Positions 16,940 to 26,128 are shown, counted from the first letter of the stretch. The stretch: DNA of 64,000 nt from JAFIFT01 sp020051095 (GCF_964199965.1 NZ_CAXMZT010000003.1:186001-250000); one strand, 5' to 3'. The notes: a model not told the origin generated them from the letters alone. Numbers and translations are program-made.

Positions 16940-17926
16940 ATGAAACGTGGGTTATTATTGGTTAATTTGGGTACACCAGATTCACCAAATCGCAAAGATG
17001 TTCGTCGTTATTTAAAACAATTTTTATCCGACCCCTATGTACTTGATTTACCTAAGCCGATTCGACTAGCACTTTTGTATTGCTTAATATTACCCTTTCG
17101 CCCAAAACAATCAGCGCACGCTTACCAACAAATTTGGCAGGAAAATGGCTCTCCCTTGCTTGCATACAGTCTTCGATTAAAAGAACAGTTACAAGAGAAG
17201 CTTGGCCAAGCATTCCAAGTTGCGTTAGGGATGCGCTATGGTCAACCCTCTATCGAATCGGCGCTAAAAAATCTCATGGACTGCCAATCAATAACCGTTT
17301 TACCTTTATACCCCCAATATTCGAGGGCTACAACTGAATCAACTATTCAAACTGTTTATGATAGATTAAGCGTCTTTGAAGACAAGCCAAAATTAACCAT
17401 CATTCGTGACTTTTACAATCACCCAGGCTTTATTGAACCAATGGCTGCCCTCATAAAACCTCACCTTGAGACGCATGACCATCTCTTATTAAGTTATCAT
17501 GGTCTACCGACACGACAAATTATGAAAAGTGGCTGCCAGACGGTCTGTGAAGGATCTTGTCCCAACCCAAAACTTAATCAACAATGCTATCGTTCTCAAT
17601 GTTTTGCGACATCGCGAGCTATTGCTGATGCCTTATCTTTAAAGCCCAATGAAATTAGCACATCCTTTCAATCTCGACTTGGTCGAACCCCCTGGATTCA
17701 ACCTTATACCGATGAACAATTAAGAACTTTAGTCAATCAAGGCAGCAAGAATTTATTGATCGCCTGCCCATCATTTACTACGGATTGTTTAGAAACCCTC
17801 GAAGAAATCGGGATAAGAGGACAAGAGCTTTGGTTGGCGTTAGGAGGTGAAAAGCTGACATTAGTTCCCTGCGTTAACGATAGTCCTGCGTGGGTTGCTG
17901 GGATTGAATCCATCATTTCGCAATAA
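16940..17926 (+). CDS. hemH: Ferrochelatase
   Basis: Last step of haem synthesis, inserting Fe2+ into protoporphyrin IX; peripheral inner-membrane enzyme of 328 residues. It begins MKRGLLLVNLGTPDSP and has PLYPQYSRATT, the catalytic-His segment LLLSYHGLPTRQI, a cysteine-rich stretch (CQTVCEGSCPNPKLNQQC) and FQSRLGRTPWIQPYT. The ribosome-binding site is weak. It is flanked by family C repeats on both sides. Confidence 0.95.
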   Translation: MKRGLLLVNLGTPDSPNRKDVRRYLKQFLSDPYVLDLPKPIRLALLYCLILPFRPKQSAHAYQQIWQENGSPLLAYSLRLKEQLQEKLGQAFQVALGMRYGQPSIESALKNLMDCQSITVLPLYPQYSRATTESTIQTVYDRLSVFEDKPKLTIIRDFYNHPGFIEPMAALIKPHLETHDHLLLSYHGLPTRQIMKSGCQTVCEGSCPNPKLNQQCYRSQCFATSRAIADALSLKPNEISTSFQSRLGRTPWIQPYTDEQLRTLVNQGSKNLLIACPSFTTDCLETLEEIGIRGQELWLALGGEKLTLVPCVNDSPAWVAGIESIISQ

Positions 17927-17989
17927 AAATCCATCCCTTTAACAGTTGTTACCAACTACGATTCTTTGCATAGAAATAACAATCGTTTT

Positions 17990-18016
17990 TTCGTGAACGT
18001 TTGCGTTACCGAATAG
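17990..18016. repeat. Solo end of repeat family C
   Basis: TCGTGAACGTTTGCGTTACC followed by GAATAG matches the terminal repeat of the family C elements at 16654 and 46662. No second end is seen nearby, so this is a partial or decayed copy just downstream of hemH. Confidence 0.65.
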
Positions 18017-18049
18017 ATCCATGATTACCCAAATGAATTATAGCCTCGC

Positions 18050-18116
18050 TGATGGGATGTCCTCCACATTAGGCAAAGCCTGAATACGAAGGACCCATCA
18101 TCATCCAGATTTTTTA
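18050..18116 (+). terminator. Branched hairpin with T-run downstream of hemH
   Basis: TGATGG (18050-18055) plus GTCCT (18059-18063) pair with AGGAC and CCATCA (18090-18100); an inner AGGC/GCCT stem lies between them, and ATTTTTT follows. Orientation fits a terminator for hemH, although the arrangement is unusual. It ends at the gcdH stop codon. Confidence 0.45.
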
Positions 18117-19271
18117 ATGGAATGCATTAATACCTGTAATATGACGTCCCAAAACGAGGGTGTGAACATTATCCGTTCCTTCATAAGTGTAAACGGATTC
18201 CAAGTTCAACATATGGCGAATGACGTGATATTCTAGGCTGATGCCATTGCCGCCTAACAAATTCCGACAGCCACGAGCAATCGCTAATGCCTGACGACAT
18301 GCATTACGTTTCGCCAACGAAATCATAACAGGGGTGTCTTTTCCTTGGTCTTTAAGTTGGCCAATGGTTAAATTTAAGCATTGGGCTTTTAATATTTCAC
18401 TATACATCTCGGCCAAATCGGCTTGTATTAATTGGTTACTTGCTAACGGTTTATTGAAAGCTTGTCGGTCAATAACATAATCTTTGGTAATATCAAAGCA
18501 GGCTATCGCTGCGCCAATTGCTCCCCAACAAATGCCATACCTGGCTTGGCTTAAACAACTTAAAGCAGCACCTAATCCCCTTTCACTGCCCGGGAGATAG
18601 TGCGAATCGGGGACAAATACATCATCGAATACCAATTCACCCGTGACAGAAGCACGCAGTGACATTTTATGCTTGATTTCCCGTCGGATAAATCCATCAA
18701 ATTCTTTTTCAACAATGAAGCCACGAATACCTTGATCGGTTTTCGCCCACACGATTGCTAGATCACAAACAGGCGCATTGGTAATCCAAGTTTTTGCGCC
18801 ATTTAAACGCCACCCGCCATCTACTTTGACCGCTTTTGTGCGCATGCTGCCGGGATCCGATCCTGAATCCGGTTCAGTCAACCCGAAGCTTCCGATCAAC
18901 TTCGCTTTGGCCATGTCAGGCAAATATTTCTGACGTTGTTCTTCACTGCCAAATTGATAGATGGGGAACATGCATAATGAACTTTGTACGGAAACAAAGC
19001 TTCGAAGACCACTATCGCCACGCTCAAGCTCTTGGCATACAAGCCCATAAGCGACGTACGAGGCTTCTGAACCACCATATTGCTCAGGCAAGGTCAAACC
19101 CAACAAGCCTAAATCAGCGACTTGTTGCGCAAGCTTTGGAGGAAATACTCCTTTTTCAAAGGACTCTTCCATAATAGGAACAACATCATCAGCAACAAAT
19201 TTTGCCACGCTGTCCCTTATCATTCGTTCTTCATCTTTTAAGTGTTGGTCAATTAACAATAAATCGTCCAC
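18114..19271 (-). CDS. gcdH: Glutaryl-CoA dehydrogenase (acyl-CoA dehydrogenase family)
   Basis: FAD enzyme that oxidises and decarboxylates glutaryl-CoA to crotonyl-CoA in lysine/tryptophan breakdown. It has 385 residues. The FAD/substrate loop FGLTEPDSGSDPGSMRTKA, WITNAPVCDLAIVWAK, and the catalytic Glu in VYTYEGTDNVHTLVLGRHIT are typical of GCDH rather than short-chain dehydrogenases. It starts with GTG at 19271, supported by AGGAG eight bases upstream, inside the end of the E1 gene (23-base overlap), implying coupled expression. Confidence 0.9.
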   Translation of the reverse strand: MDDLLLIDQHLKDEERMIRDSVAKFVADDVVPIMEESFEKGVFPPKLAQQVADLGLLGLTLPEQYGGSEASYVAYGLVCQELERGDSGLRSFVSVQSSLCMFPIYQFGSEEQRQKYLPDMAKAKLIGSFGLTEPDSGSDPGSMRTKAVKVDGGWRLNGAKTWITNAPVCDLAIVWAKTDQGIRGFIVEKEFDGFIRREIKHKMSLRASVTGELVFDDVFVPDSHYLPGSERGLGAALSCLSQARYGICWGAIGAAIACFDITKDYVIDRQAFNKPLASNQLIQADLAEMYSEILKAQCLNLTIGQLKDQGKDTPVMISLAKRNACRQALAIARGCRNLLGGNGISLEYHVIRHMLNLESVYTYEGTDNVHTLVLGRHITGINAFH

Positions 19272-21486
19272 GGCTTTTCTCCTGACTTTTTAATATTGAT
19301 GCAACATGATTAACGATAGCATCCCGACTGGGCAGAACATGTTGCCATGCATCGCCTAAAGGAATGAAGCAATCACTCGCCGTAATCCGGCTTATCGACA
19401 AGGGTCTGCTGCTATTTTCTTGCAGCAAGGTCCATATCCCTTCGCTGACAGAGCCGCTTTTCCGACTTTCATCAACAATCACAATATGTTTTGCGCCTCT
19501 AACAGCTTGTAATATGGCCTCAATCGGCAAAGGGTTCAACCATCGAATATCAATCACTTTGGTTTGAATTTGGTGCTGACTTTCTAAAATGGCAGCCGCT
19601 TGTCGCGATAGGTAATACCCATTTGCAAAGCTTAAAATGGCGATATCCCCTTTGCCATGCTCACTGATGTCACCAAGCTCTATCATCTCGGAAGGATCGG
19701 GATATTCGCTTAGCCATAAATTATCGCCAGCCTCATGCAAATCTTTGGTCATATACAAGGCTATGGGCTCTAAAAAGACAACGACACGTCGTTGTTCATG
19801 AGCCAATTTAACACAAGTTCTCAGCATTTTTGCAGCATCCTCACCATGGGAGGGCGTTGCGACAATAACCCCAGGCAAATCCCGCAATACCCCGATGGCA
19901 TTATCATTATGAAAATGCCCTCCAAAGCCCTTTTGATAAGCCCAAGAGGCGATGCGAATAACCATTGGATTTTGATATTGTCCTTTTGAAAAAAAGGATA
20001 ACGTTGACGCTTCCCCTCTTAATTGGTCTTCTGCATTATGCAAGTAAGCTAAAAACTGGATTTCTGGAATGGGGATAAACCCATTATGAGCAAATCCAAT
20101 GGCTGTTCCTAGGATTGTTGTTTCATCCAGTAAGGTGTCAAACACCCTTCTCGGACCAAACCGCTTTTGCAAATCTGCCGTGACTCGGTATACGCCCCCT
20201 TTTTTGCCGACATCCTCGCCAAAGATAACTATCTGAGGATAACGCAGCATCAAGTCAGTTAATGCAAAATTAATTTGTTGGCATAAATTGCGTTTTAGCT
20301 TGAGCTGATTCGCCTGTTCCGCAAAAATTGCTTGTCGGCTTGCATCATCAGGCATCCCGGGTGAAGAGCGGTAATAGGTCGCATCGGGAATAACCGTCGA
20401 GGCAATTTGTTCGGCAGAATCGAGTTTTTTTGTTTTTAGGGCGGCCGTTGCTTTGGCTTCAATTAAAGCACGATTGTCTTTATACAACGTCAAAATGGCT
20501 TGTTCATTCATCCAGCCCGCTTCAAGTAGCATTCTGGCGGTATGCAAGAGCGGATCTTGTTTCTCTGTTCGCTCAATTTGCTCAAGCGTATTGTATTGAA
20601 GTTCAATATCCGAACCAGCATGACCTAATAATCGCACACAGCGCATACGCACAAACACGGGTACCTTTTTACTCCGAGCCAAGTGAAAAGCTTGCCTTGC
20701 TGTTTTAACCACATCCGCTATATTTAAGCCATCGCAAGTGAAATAATGGATACCGGGGCGCTTTGCAATGGACGCTTCTATCCAAGTTGTGGGCGTGGGG
20801 ACAGAAATACTCGTCCCATTGTCCTCGCACCAAAAAACAAGCGGCAAGGGAATACCTTGCGTTGCTAACCACGAACACGCATTCAAAGTCGTTTGTGATG
20901 AGGCGTGGTTCACCGAACCATCTCCAAATGAAACATAGCTAATCGCATCTGAGGCAAGATCCGTTTCAAATCCCGCATTTTTGCCGCGACTTAACGATAC
21001 GGCTAACCCTAAAGCTTTCGGCAAATGCGACGCAATGGTCGATGTTTGTGGAGGAATATTTAATTCCTTACGGCCAAATACTTTATGTCGTCCACCCGAA
21101 ATAGGATCCTCGGCAGACGCTAAAAAGGATAAAATACAATCATTTAGACCATCAACTGTCTCTAGATGACGCGCACGTTGGATATAAAACGCACAGCTGC
21201 GATAATGCAAAAAAGCCATATCTTTTAGCGATAATTCGAGCCCCGCGCCCGCGTTTCCTTCATGACCACTGCTACCAATCGTGTAGAAAGATAATCCTTT
21301 TTCCTTTAACTCACGGGCAATGATATCAAGCAATCTGGATTTTATCTGCGTATCAAATAATTGTATGGCTTGTTGTTTATCAAGATCTGCTTGTTCAAAA
21401 TGCGTGTGGCTTGCCGGAGAAGGTAATTGATGATTGTGAATGGATGCCGTAAATTGCTCATCAACGATAACAGCGCGATTTAACAT
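19249..21486 (-). CDS. Fused E1 alpha-beta 2-oxoacid dehydrogenase
   Basis: Thiamine-diphosphate E1 enzyme of the branched-chain/pyruvate dehydrogenase type, with alpha and beta subunits joined in one 745-residue chain. The alpha half (to about 365) has the ThDP motif GDGSVNHASSQTTLN and the GHAGSD phosphorylation-loop-like segment. The beta half (about 400-735) has FGEDVGKKGGVYRVTADLQ and the E1-beta C-terminal domain. No E2 or E3 gene is adjacent. Its downstream partner is gcdH, so 2-oxoadipate is a conceivable substrate, but 2-oxoisovalerate-type acids are the family default. Confidence 0.82.
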   Translation of the reverse strand: MLNRAVIVDEQFTASIHNHQLPSPASHTHFEQADLDKQQAIQLFDTQIKSRLLDIIARELKEKGLSFYTIGSSGHEGNAGAGLELSLKDMAFLHYRSCAFYIQRARHLETVDGLNDCILSFLASAEDPISGGRHKVFGRKELNIPPQTSTIASHLPKALGLAVSLSRGKNAGFETDLASDAISYVSFGDGSVNHASSQTTLNACSWLATQGIPLPLVFWCEDNGTSISVPTPTTWIEASIAKRPGIHYFTCDGLNIADVVKTARQAFHLARSKKVPVFVRMRCVRLLGHAGSDIELQYNTLEQIERTEKQDPLLHTARMLLEAGWMNEQAILTLYKDNRALIEAKATAALKTKKLDSAEQIASTVIPDATYYRSSPGMPDDASRQAIFAEQANQLKLKRNLCQQINFALTDLMLRYPQIVIFGEDVGKKGGVYRVTADLQKRFGPRRVFDTLLDETTILGTAIGFAHNGFIPIPEIQFLAYLHNAEDQLRGEASTLSFFSKGQYQNPMVIRIASWAYQKGFGGHFHNDNAIGVLRDLPGVIVATPSHGEDAAKMLRTCVKLAHEQRRVVVFLEPIALYMTKDLHEAGDNLWLSEYPDPSEMIELGDISEHGKGDIAILSFANGYYLSRQAAAILESQHQIQTKVIDIRWLNPLPIEAILQAVRGAKHIVIVDESRKSGSVSEGIWTLLQENSSRPLSISRITASDCFIPLGDAWQHVLPSRDAIVNHVASILKSQEKSRGRFIVN

Positions 21487-21589
21487 AATGCCATCCTGGA
21501 AAGTGTCCTGACTTTGTCTATAAAATAGTTGTTATGATTCCTGAAATTAGCATGACGGTCAAGTGATTATCTGTGCAAAAAACAAAAAA

Positions 21590-21805
21590 AGGACTTCTAA
21601 ATAACTTGCTTCATGTTCCCTTCTCCCCAGACATGGGGAGAAGGTGCCCGAAGGGCGGATGAGGGGTTGTTGAATCGAAGTTATTATTTTGATGAATAGC
21701 GCATGGTGCTTGAAGTGCTTACGAAAAACCCCGCCCCCCCCCTTCGGGCATCCTCTCCCCGTTTCCGGGGAGAGGGGAAATTGAGGGAGGTTATTTAGAA
21801 GTCCT
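21590..21805. repeat. GC-rich inverted-repeat element, family B (216 bp)
   Basis: Ends AGGACTTCTAAATAAC and its inverse GTTATTTAGAAGTCCT are perfect inverted repeats of 16 bases. Inside them are two further palindromic blocks (CTTCTCCCC...GGGGAGAAG and CTCTCCCC...GGGGAGAG) and an outward CTTACGAAAAACCCC. No coding potential. A lone end is at 5628-5652. The remaining gap between the E1 and fliK-like genes holds nothing else recognisable. Confidence 0.75.
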
Positions 21806-21902
21806 GAAAAAAATATACCGAATAATCTTGGTATTGCTATAATAAGAGTGATAGAAAATTAATCAATACAATGAACAAGTTTGACTGACCGTTTAAGGAT
21901 GA

Positions 21903-23081
21903 ATGATGCAGCTTGAAACATTTGCACCCGGACAAATCAAAATTCAACCAGGAGAGGTCGCCAAACTCAACCGGGCTGTCAGCGATTTATATGTGGGTCA
22001 AATACTAAAAACCATCGTTGTTAAATCCGTGAATGATCAAACGGTTATGCTCAATATTAATGGCAATAATATTAATGCTCAAACAGCACATCGCTATATC
22101 CCTGGGCAAGAGCTGACAGTGCAAGTCGCAAAACAGGGGAATGAAATTCATTTACAAGTTCAGCCCCAAACAAACACAACGCAAGCTATTCAACAAGCAA
22201 TTTCCCAACATATTACTCAACAACTACCGACGAACCAAGTGTTAAGTCACATTGCCAATTTAATGCAAACGAATCGGTTACCCCCACCCATCCAATCATT
22301 AATACAAAATTGGATGCAATCAATGCCAATGTTAGGCCAATTAAGTCAAGTGCTACCGAGCTTAATGGGCAAAAGCGGACTATTCTTTGAAAACAAATTA
22401 CGCAAAATTGGTTCGAGTAATGCCTATCAAATCAAAGGCGATTTAAAAGGCATGCTATTTCGACTGCTCGCGCTAACCCAAACCGTCGACTCCAAAGTGG
22501 ATAAATCGCTTAAGCTACCAGCCAATGTTAATCCGAAACATGCCCCTTTACCGCTGCCAGGTGCAATACCCCAACCGTTTCAAGAGGCTGACCTCCTTGA
22601 ATTAGGGATAGATAAACTGTCTCTCAAAGATCAATTACATTTTCTAGCCAAGGCAGGTCTAGCTCGAATAACGAGTTTGCAACTGTCTCACTTAGGTTTA
22701 AACCAAAGCCAAACAAATTATCAGATAATGCTGGATCTCCCGTTTAGGCTCAATGGACGTATTGAAACCATCCCTTTACTCATTAAGCAAGAAGCGTTTC
22801 AACATAATACGTCACTTGATACCTGGTCAGCCCAATTCGCCTTAAATTTAGATAATATCGGCCCTATACAAGCCAAAGTTCAACTAACTTATAAGACGAT
22901 CGGCGTTGAAATTAACATTGAGAAACCGCAGAATGAACACATGTTACAAGAAATCAAACCCCTGCTTAGTGTCTGGGCCAATGAGCAAGGACTTAGGTTG
23001 GGACGTTGGCAAATTAATCACGGTCTTGAACAAAATGATTTCCGGGAACACCCATTTTCCATAGTGGATATTGAGTTATGA
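21903..23081 (+). CDS. FliK-like flagellar hook-length control domain protein
   Basis: A 392-residue Gln-rich protein. The first about 120 residues form a beta-rich part plus a low-complexity Gln stretch. The last about 110 residues resemble the FliK C-terminal domain (SLDTWSAQFALNLDNIGPIQ...ALGVEI-like core, then LRLGRWQI). It is shorter than typical FliK and not embedded in a flagellar operon. Its stop overlaps the fhlB start (ATGA), so the two are a translationally coupled pair. Confidence 0.75.
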   Translation: MMQLETFAPGQIKIQPGEVAKLNRAVSDLYVGQILKTIVVKSVNDQTVMLNINGNNINAQTAHRYIPGQELTVQVAKQGNEIHLQVQPQTNTTQAIQQAISQHITQQLPTNQVLSHIANLMQTNRLPPPIQSLIQNWMQSMPMLGQLSQVLPSLMGKSGLFFENKLRKIGSSNAYQIKGDLKGMLFRLLALTQTVDSKVDKSLKLPANVNPKHAPLPLPGAIPQPFQEADLLELGIDKLSLKDQLHFLAKAGLARITSLQLSHLGLNQSQTNYQIMLDLPFRLNGRIETIPLLIKQEAFQHNTSLDTWSAQFALNLDNIGPIQAKVQLTYKTIGVEINIEKPQNEHMLQEIKPLLSVWANEQGLRLGRWQINHGLEQNDFREHPFSIVDIEL

Positions 23082-23452
23082 GCAAAGAAAACGATATCAG
23101 TATTGCCTTAGATTATGATGGAAAATCCGCACCGAAAGTGACTGCCAAAGGGCGGGGTGAAATTGCGCGTAAGATTGTTGAAATTGCTAGAAAACATGGT
23201 GTTCCTGTCCAGCAAGATGCGCAATTAACCTATATGCTCGAAAATGTCGAGTTGAACGCAGAAATTCCACCGGCTTTATATATCGCCGTCGCTCAATTGC
23301 TCGCTTTTTTGTATCACATCAATGGCAAAAGTCCGACCGATTATCATGCTCACCCAACCAATGATGTAGAAGAGGATGTGCCAACATCGAATAGAAATGC
23401 CATTACCAACAAGGATAATGACAATCAGGATGAATTTAAGGACTTTCCTTAA
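23078..23452 (+). CDS. FhlB-like orphan FlhB C-terminal domain
   Basis: A 124-residue soluble protein matching only the cytoplasmic C-terminal domain of FlhB/YscU export switches: IALDYDGKSAPKVTAKGRGE, then ARKHGVPVQQDAQLTYML and LNAEIPPALYIAVAQLLAFLY. The NPTH autocleavage site and the membrane domain are absent, as in other FhlB proteins. Forming a pair with the FliK-like gene suggests an accessory role in export-substrate switching. The last about 30 residues are acidic and Asn-rich. Confidence 0.82.
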   Translation: MSKENDISIALDYDGKSAPKVTAKGRGEIARKIVEIARKHGVPVQQDAQLTYMLENVELNAEIPPALYIAVAQLLAFLYHINGKSPTDYHAHPTNDVEEDVPTSNRNAITNKDNDNQDEFKDFP

Positions 23453-23539
23453 ATAGAGTGACCACTAAGGACACGAGCACGAACACGAGTTAGCTGAGCC
23501 AATTTTTGATCATTTTCCAAAGAAATAAATAACAAATAG

Positions 23540-23568
23540 TTGCTTTCTTTGTGAATATTTGCTATAAA
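23540..23568 (+). promoter_or_regulatory. Sigma-70 promoter for rpmB-rpmG
   Basis: TTGCTT (23540-23545) and TATAAA (23563-23568) are separated by 17 bases. They lie about 85 bases before the rpmB start, giving a leader of about 75 bases. Confidence 0.6.
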
Positions 23569-23651
23569 ACGCGTCTTGATTTTTACAAATTCAGAAGTAG
23601 AGGGTCTTATCGCCTTTTTGTTAGCCCTCGTGTAATCTTTGGAGTAACAAC

Positions 23652-23888
23652 ATGTCTAGAGTCTGTCAAGTTACAGGCAAGCGACCAATGTCAGGTAACA
23701 ACGTGTCGCATGCAGTTAACAGAACCAAACGTCGTTTTTTGCCTAATATCCAGCAAAAAAGATATTGGGTTGATGAAGAAAACCGTTTTGTCACTTTGCG
23801 TGTCAGCACACGTGGTATGCGTATTATTGATAAATTAGGCATAAAAACTGTGTTAGAGAAAATTCGCAACCGCGGCGAAAAAATTTAA
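23652..23888 (+). CDS. rpmB: 50S ribosomal protein L28
   Basis: A 78-residue ribosomal protein, starting MSRVCQVTGKRPMSGNNVSH and continuing with KRRFLPNIQQKRYWVDEEN; lengths and motifs are as in other gammaproteobacteria. GGAG precedes the ATG. Longer overlapping frames on both strands here are shadows. It is co-transcribed with rpmG 22 bases downstream. Confidence 0.97.
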   Translation: MSRVCQVTGKRPMSGNNVSHAVNRTKRRFLPNIQQKRYWVDEENRFVTLRVSTRGMRIIDKLGIKTVLEKIRNRGEKI

Positions 23889-23910
23889 TTATATCGTTTA
23901 AGGAACAATC

Positions 23911-24075
23911 ATGGCAGCTGTTACTACTAAAGTTAGAATGAACTGCACTGAAGGCACTGGTCATTATTACACCACAACTAAAAACCCACGTACCCATCCT
24001 GATAAGATGGAATTGAAAAAATATAATCCTGTCTTACGTCGACATGTTATGTACAAAGAAGGGAAAATTAAGTAG
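23911..24075 (+). CDS. rpmG: 50S ribosomal protein L33
   Basis: A 54-residue ribosomal protein starting MAAVTTKVRMNCTEGTGHYY, with TTTKNPRTHPDKMELKKYNP and the ending MYKEGKIK, the same length as E. coli L33. An AAGGA ribosome-binding site is present. Only one cysteine is seen, so this is the zinc-independent type. Confidence 0.97.
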   Translation: MAAVTTKVRMNCTEGTGHYYTTTKNPRTHPDKMELKKYNPVLRRHVMYKEGKIK

Positions 24076-24096
24076 TTTCTTTTTTTACCTGATGTT

Positions 24097-24119
24097 TGCA
24101 CTGAGTTGATGTCAGTGCA
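24097..24119 (+). terminator. First of two tandem hairpins after rpmG
   Basis: TGCACTGA and TCAGTGCA form an 8-bp perfect stem with a 7-base loop, 21 bases after the rpmG stop. No T-run follows directly. It may help terminate or protect the rpmBG mRNA. Confidence 0.45.
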
Positions 24120-24122
24120 CTA

Positions 24123-24168
24123 TTTGTTAGTATCTGCTTCTCTGTATCGTGCTTGAGATACTAACAAA
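24123..24168 (+). terminator. Second hairpin after rpmG
   Basis: TTTGTTAGTATCT and AGATACTAACAAA form a 13-bp perfect stem with a 20-base loop, starting four bases after the previous hairpin. It is followed by pyrimidine-rich sequence. It could be a terminator or a processing site. Confidence 0.45.
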
Positions 24169-24342
24169 TTCCTTCCCTACCTATTCAAACCTCTCCTTAT
24201 TATCTCTATTTTTAACATTTTACCTCATGCATTTAAATTCGTTATTTTATAACCATCTATAAAATAGCGCTGGAAAAAGCTGGATTATCGACGATAATCA
24301 GTTAAACTTTAATTAAAGGCGATGTTTTTAATTGAGGATTAT

Positions 24343-25722
24343 ATGAAGGCATCATTACAATTAAATATTAGCCAACAACTGACGTTAACGCCCCAGTTGC
24401 AACAAGCCATCCGCCTCCTACAACTTTCCACTATAGACCTTCAACAAGAAATCCAACAAATCCTAGAAACGAATCCTCTTCTCGAAGCCACGCAGGAAGA
24501 GCCTACCAATGAAGAACCCGAAGTGAAAACCGTCGAAATTGATGATGATTATCAATGGGCTAACCTTTTTGAAAGTGCTTTCCATAACTTCAGTGAAGAT
24601 AAGCAAAGTTTTGAAAATTTATATTCGACAACAACCGATCTACATCAACACTTAACCTGGCAATTAACCTTAAGCACGCTATCTATCGTCGATAAAGTCA
24701 TTGGTGCAGCCATTATTGATGCATGCCATGAAGATGGGTTTTTAACATTACCGATTGAAGACATTTTCCATAGTTTAAAACAAGAATTATCGGAACTAGA
24801 ATTTGATGAAGTGATCGCAGTGAAACATTTTCTACAAAATCTGGATCCTATCGGTTGCTGCTCAAGTGATCTGGCGGACTGTCTCCTTGTTCAACTCAAC
24901 CACTACCCGGTAGAAGAACCGTTAAAAGCACTCACCAAATCAATTCTTAGCGAAAGTCTAACGTTGCTAGGCCAACATAATTACAAGCAAATCAAAAAGG
25001 ATTATCGCATTTCAGATGATCAACTAAACAAAGTACTAGACATCATACACCGCTTGCACCCAAAGCCCGGTGAAATGATTCAACAAGAATTCACAGAGTA
25101 TGTCATTCCGGATGTTATTGTTAGAAAGGACAACGGAGAATGGCAAGTTGCACTCAATAATCAAAGTTTGCCAAAATTAAGTATTAATAATCAGTATGCC
25201 CAATTACTCAAACAAAGTCCGAATCAAGCCGATTCAACTTATCTTAAATCGAACTTACAAGAAGCAAAATGGTTTTTGAAGAGCATACAAAGCCGCCAAG
25301 AAACATTGTTAAATGTGGCACGTTGCATTATGGAAAAACAAAAAGACTTTCTTGAGCATGGCGAAGTAGCCATGAAACCTTTGGTACTTAATGATATTTC
25401 CACTGAGTTAGGATTGCATGAATCAACTGTTTCTCGTGTTACCACTCAAAAATTTATTCATACGCCAAGAGGACTCTACGAGTTGAAATATTTTTTCTCA
25501 TCCCAAGTGCAAACCGATTCAGGTGGTGGGTGTTCGTCAACAGCCATACGAGCAGTAATCAAACAACTTATTCAGGAAGAGAATGGTAAAAAACCATTAA
25601 GCGATAGTAAAATCGCTAATTTAATTGCACAGCAAGGTATTCATGTCGCTCGTCGCACAGTGGCTAAATACCGGGAAGCGATGGGCATTCCCCCATCTAG
25701 TGCTCGAAAAAAGCTATCTTAA
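24343..25722 (+). CDS. rpoN: RNA polymerase sigma-54 factor
   Basis: Alternative sigma factor that needs enhancer-binding activators. From the ATG at 24343, with GAGG upstream, it has 459 residues. Region I is Gln/Leu-rich (LNISQQLTLTPQLQQAIRLL), region II is acidic, the core-binding and helix-turn-helix domains follow (LGLHESTVSRVTTQKF), and the C-terminus carries the RpoN box ARRTVAKYRE. It is followed by hpf, as in most gammaproteobacteria. Confidence 0.97.
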   Translation: MKASLQLNISQQLTLTPQLQQAIRLLQLSTIDLQQEIQQILETNPLLEATQEEPTNEEPEVKTVEIDDDYQWANLFESAFHNFSEDKQSFENLYSTTTDLHQHLTWQLTLSTLSIVDKVIGAAIIDACHEDGFLTLPIEDIFHSLKQELSELEFDEVIAVKHFLQNLDPIGCCSSDLADCLLVQLNHYPVEEPLKALTKSILSESLTLLGQHNYKQIKKDYRISDDQLNKVLDIIHRLHPKPGEMIQQEFTEYVIPDVIVRKDNGEWQVALNNQSLPKLSINNQYAQLLKQSPNQADSTYLKSNLQEAKWFLKSIQSRQETLLNVARCIMEKQKDFLEHGEVAMKPLVLNDISTELGLHESTVSRVTTQKFIHTPRGLYELKYFFSSQVQTDSGGGCSSTAIRAVIKQLIQEENGKKPLSDSKIANLIAQQGIHVARRTVAKYREAMGIPPSSARKKLS

Positions 25723-25785
25723 TACGGAAACGACATTAAGATTAGATAAACGTATTATGTCATAAAATCTTTAAGGAGCGTAACC

Positions 25786-26079
25786 ATGATGCAAATCAAT
25801 ATGACCGGTCATCGCATGGAACTAACCCCTGCACTCAAGCAGTTTACTCAAGAAAAATTTGATAAATTAGAAAAGCATTTCGATAAAATTACATCAATCA
25901 ATATTGTATTTGATGTCGAAAAAGTTCGCCAAATTGCAGAAGCGACCATTCTCGTAACTCAAGGTGAATTGCATGCACGCTCTGAAACAGATGACATGTA
26001 TGCTTCCGTGGATGATTTGGTTAACAAACTGGATCGCCAACTCCTTAAACACAAAGAAAAACTGCGCGAAAAACGATAA
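25786..26079 (+). CDS. hpf: Ribosome hibernation promoting factor
   Basis: A 97-residue S30AE/sigma-54-modulation family protein that binds 30S subunits and promotes inactive ribosome dimers. Motifs: MQINMTGHRMELTPALKQF, YASVDDLVNKLDRQLLKHK and a basic C-terminus. The short form (no long C-terminal domain) fits the gammaproteobacterial HPF/YhbH class. AAGGAG lies before the double ATG. It is separated from rpoN by 63 bases and followed by a clear terminator. Confidence 0.95.
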   Translation: MMQINMTGHRMELTPALKQFTQEKFDKLEKHFDKITSINIVFDVEKVRQIAEATILVTQGELHARSETDDMYASVDDLVNKLDRQLLKHKEKLREKR

Positions 26080-26097
26080 TGTGATGCATCAACACAT

Positions 26098-26128
26098 GAA
26101 AGCTCGGCAACTGCCGGGCTTTCTTTTT
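26098..26128 (+). terminator. Rho-independent terminator after hpf
   Basis: GAAAGCTCGGC pairs with GCCGGGCTTTC across a 4-base loop (one mismatch) and is followed by TTTTT. It abuts the convergent SulP gene stop and may serve both strands. Confidence 0.85.

Noticed and set aside
23551..23838. A 95-codon plus-strand frame over rpmB
   Set aside because: Wrong frame relative to the clearly conserved L28 protein.
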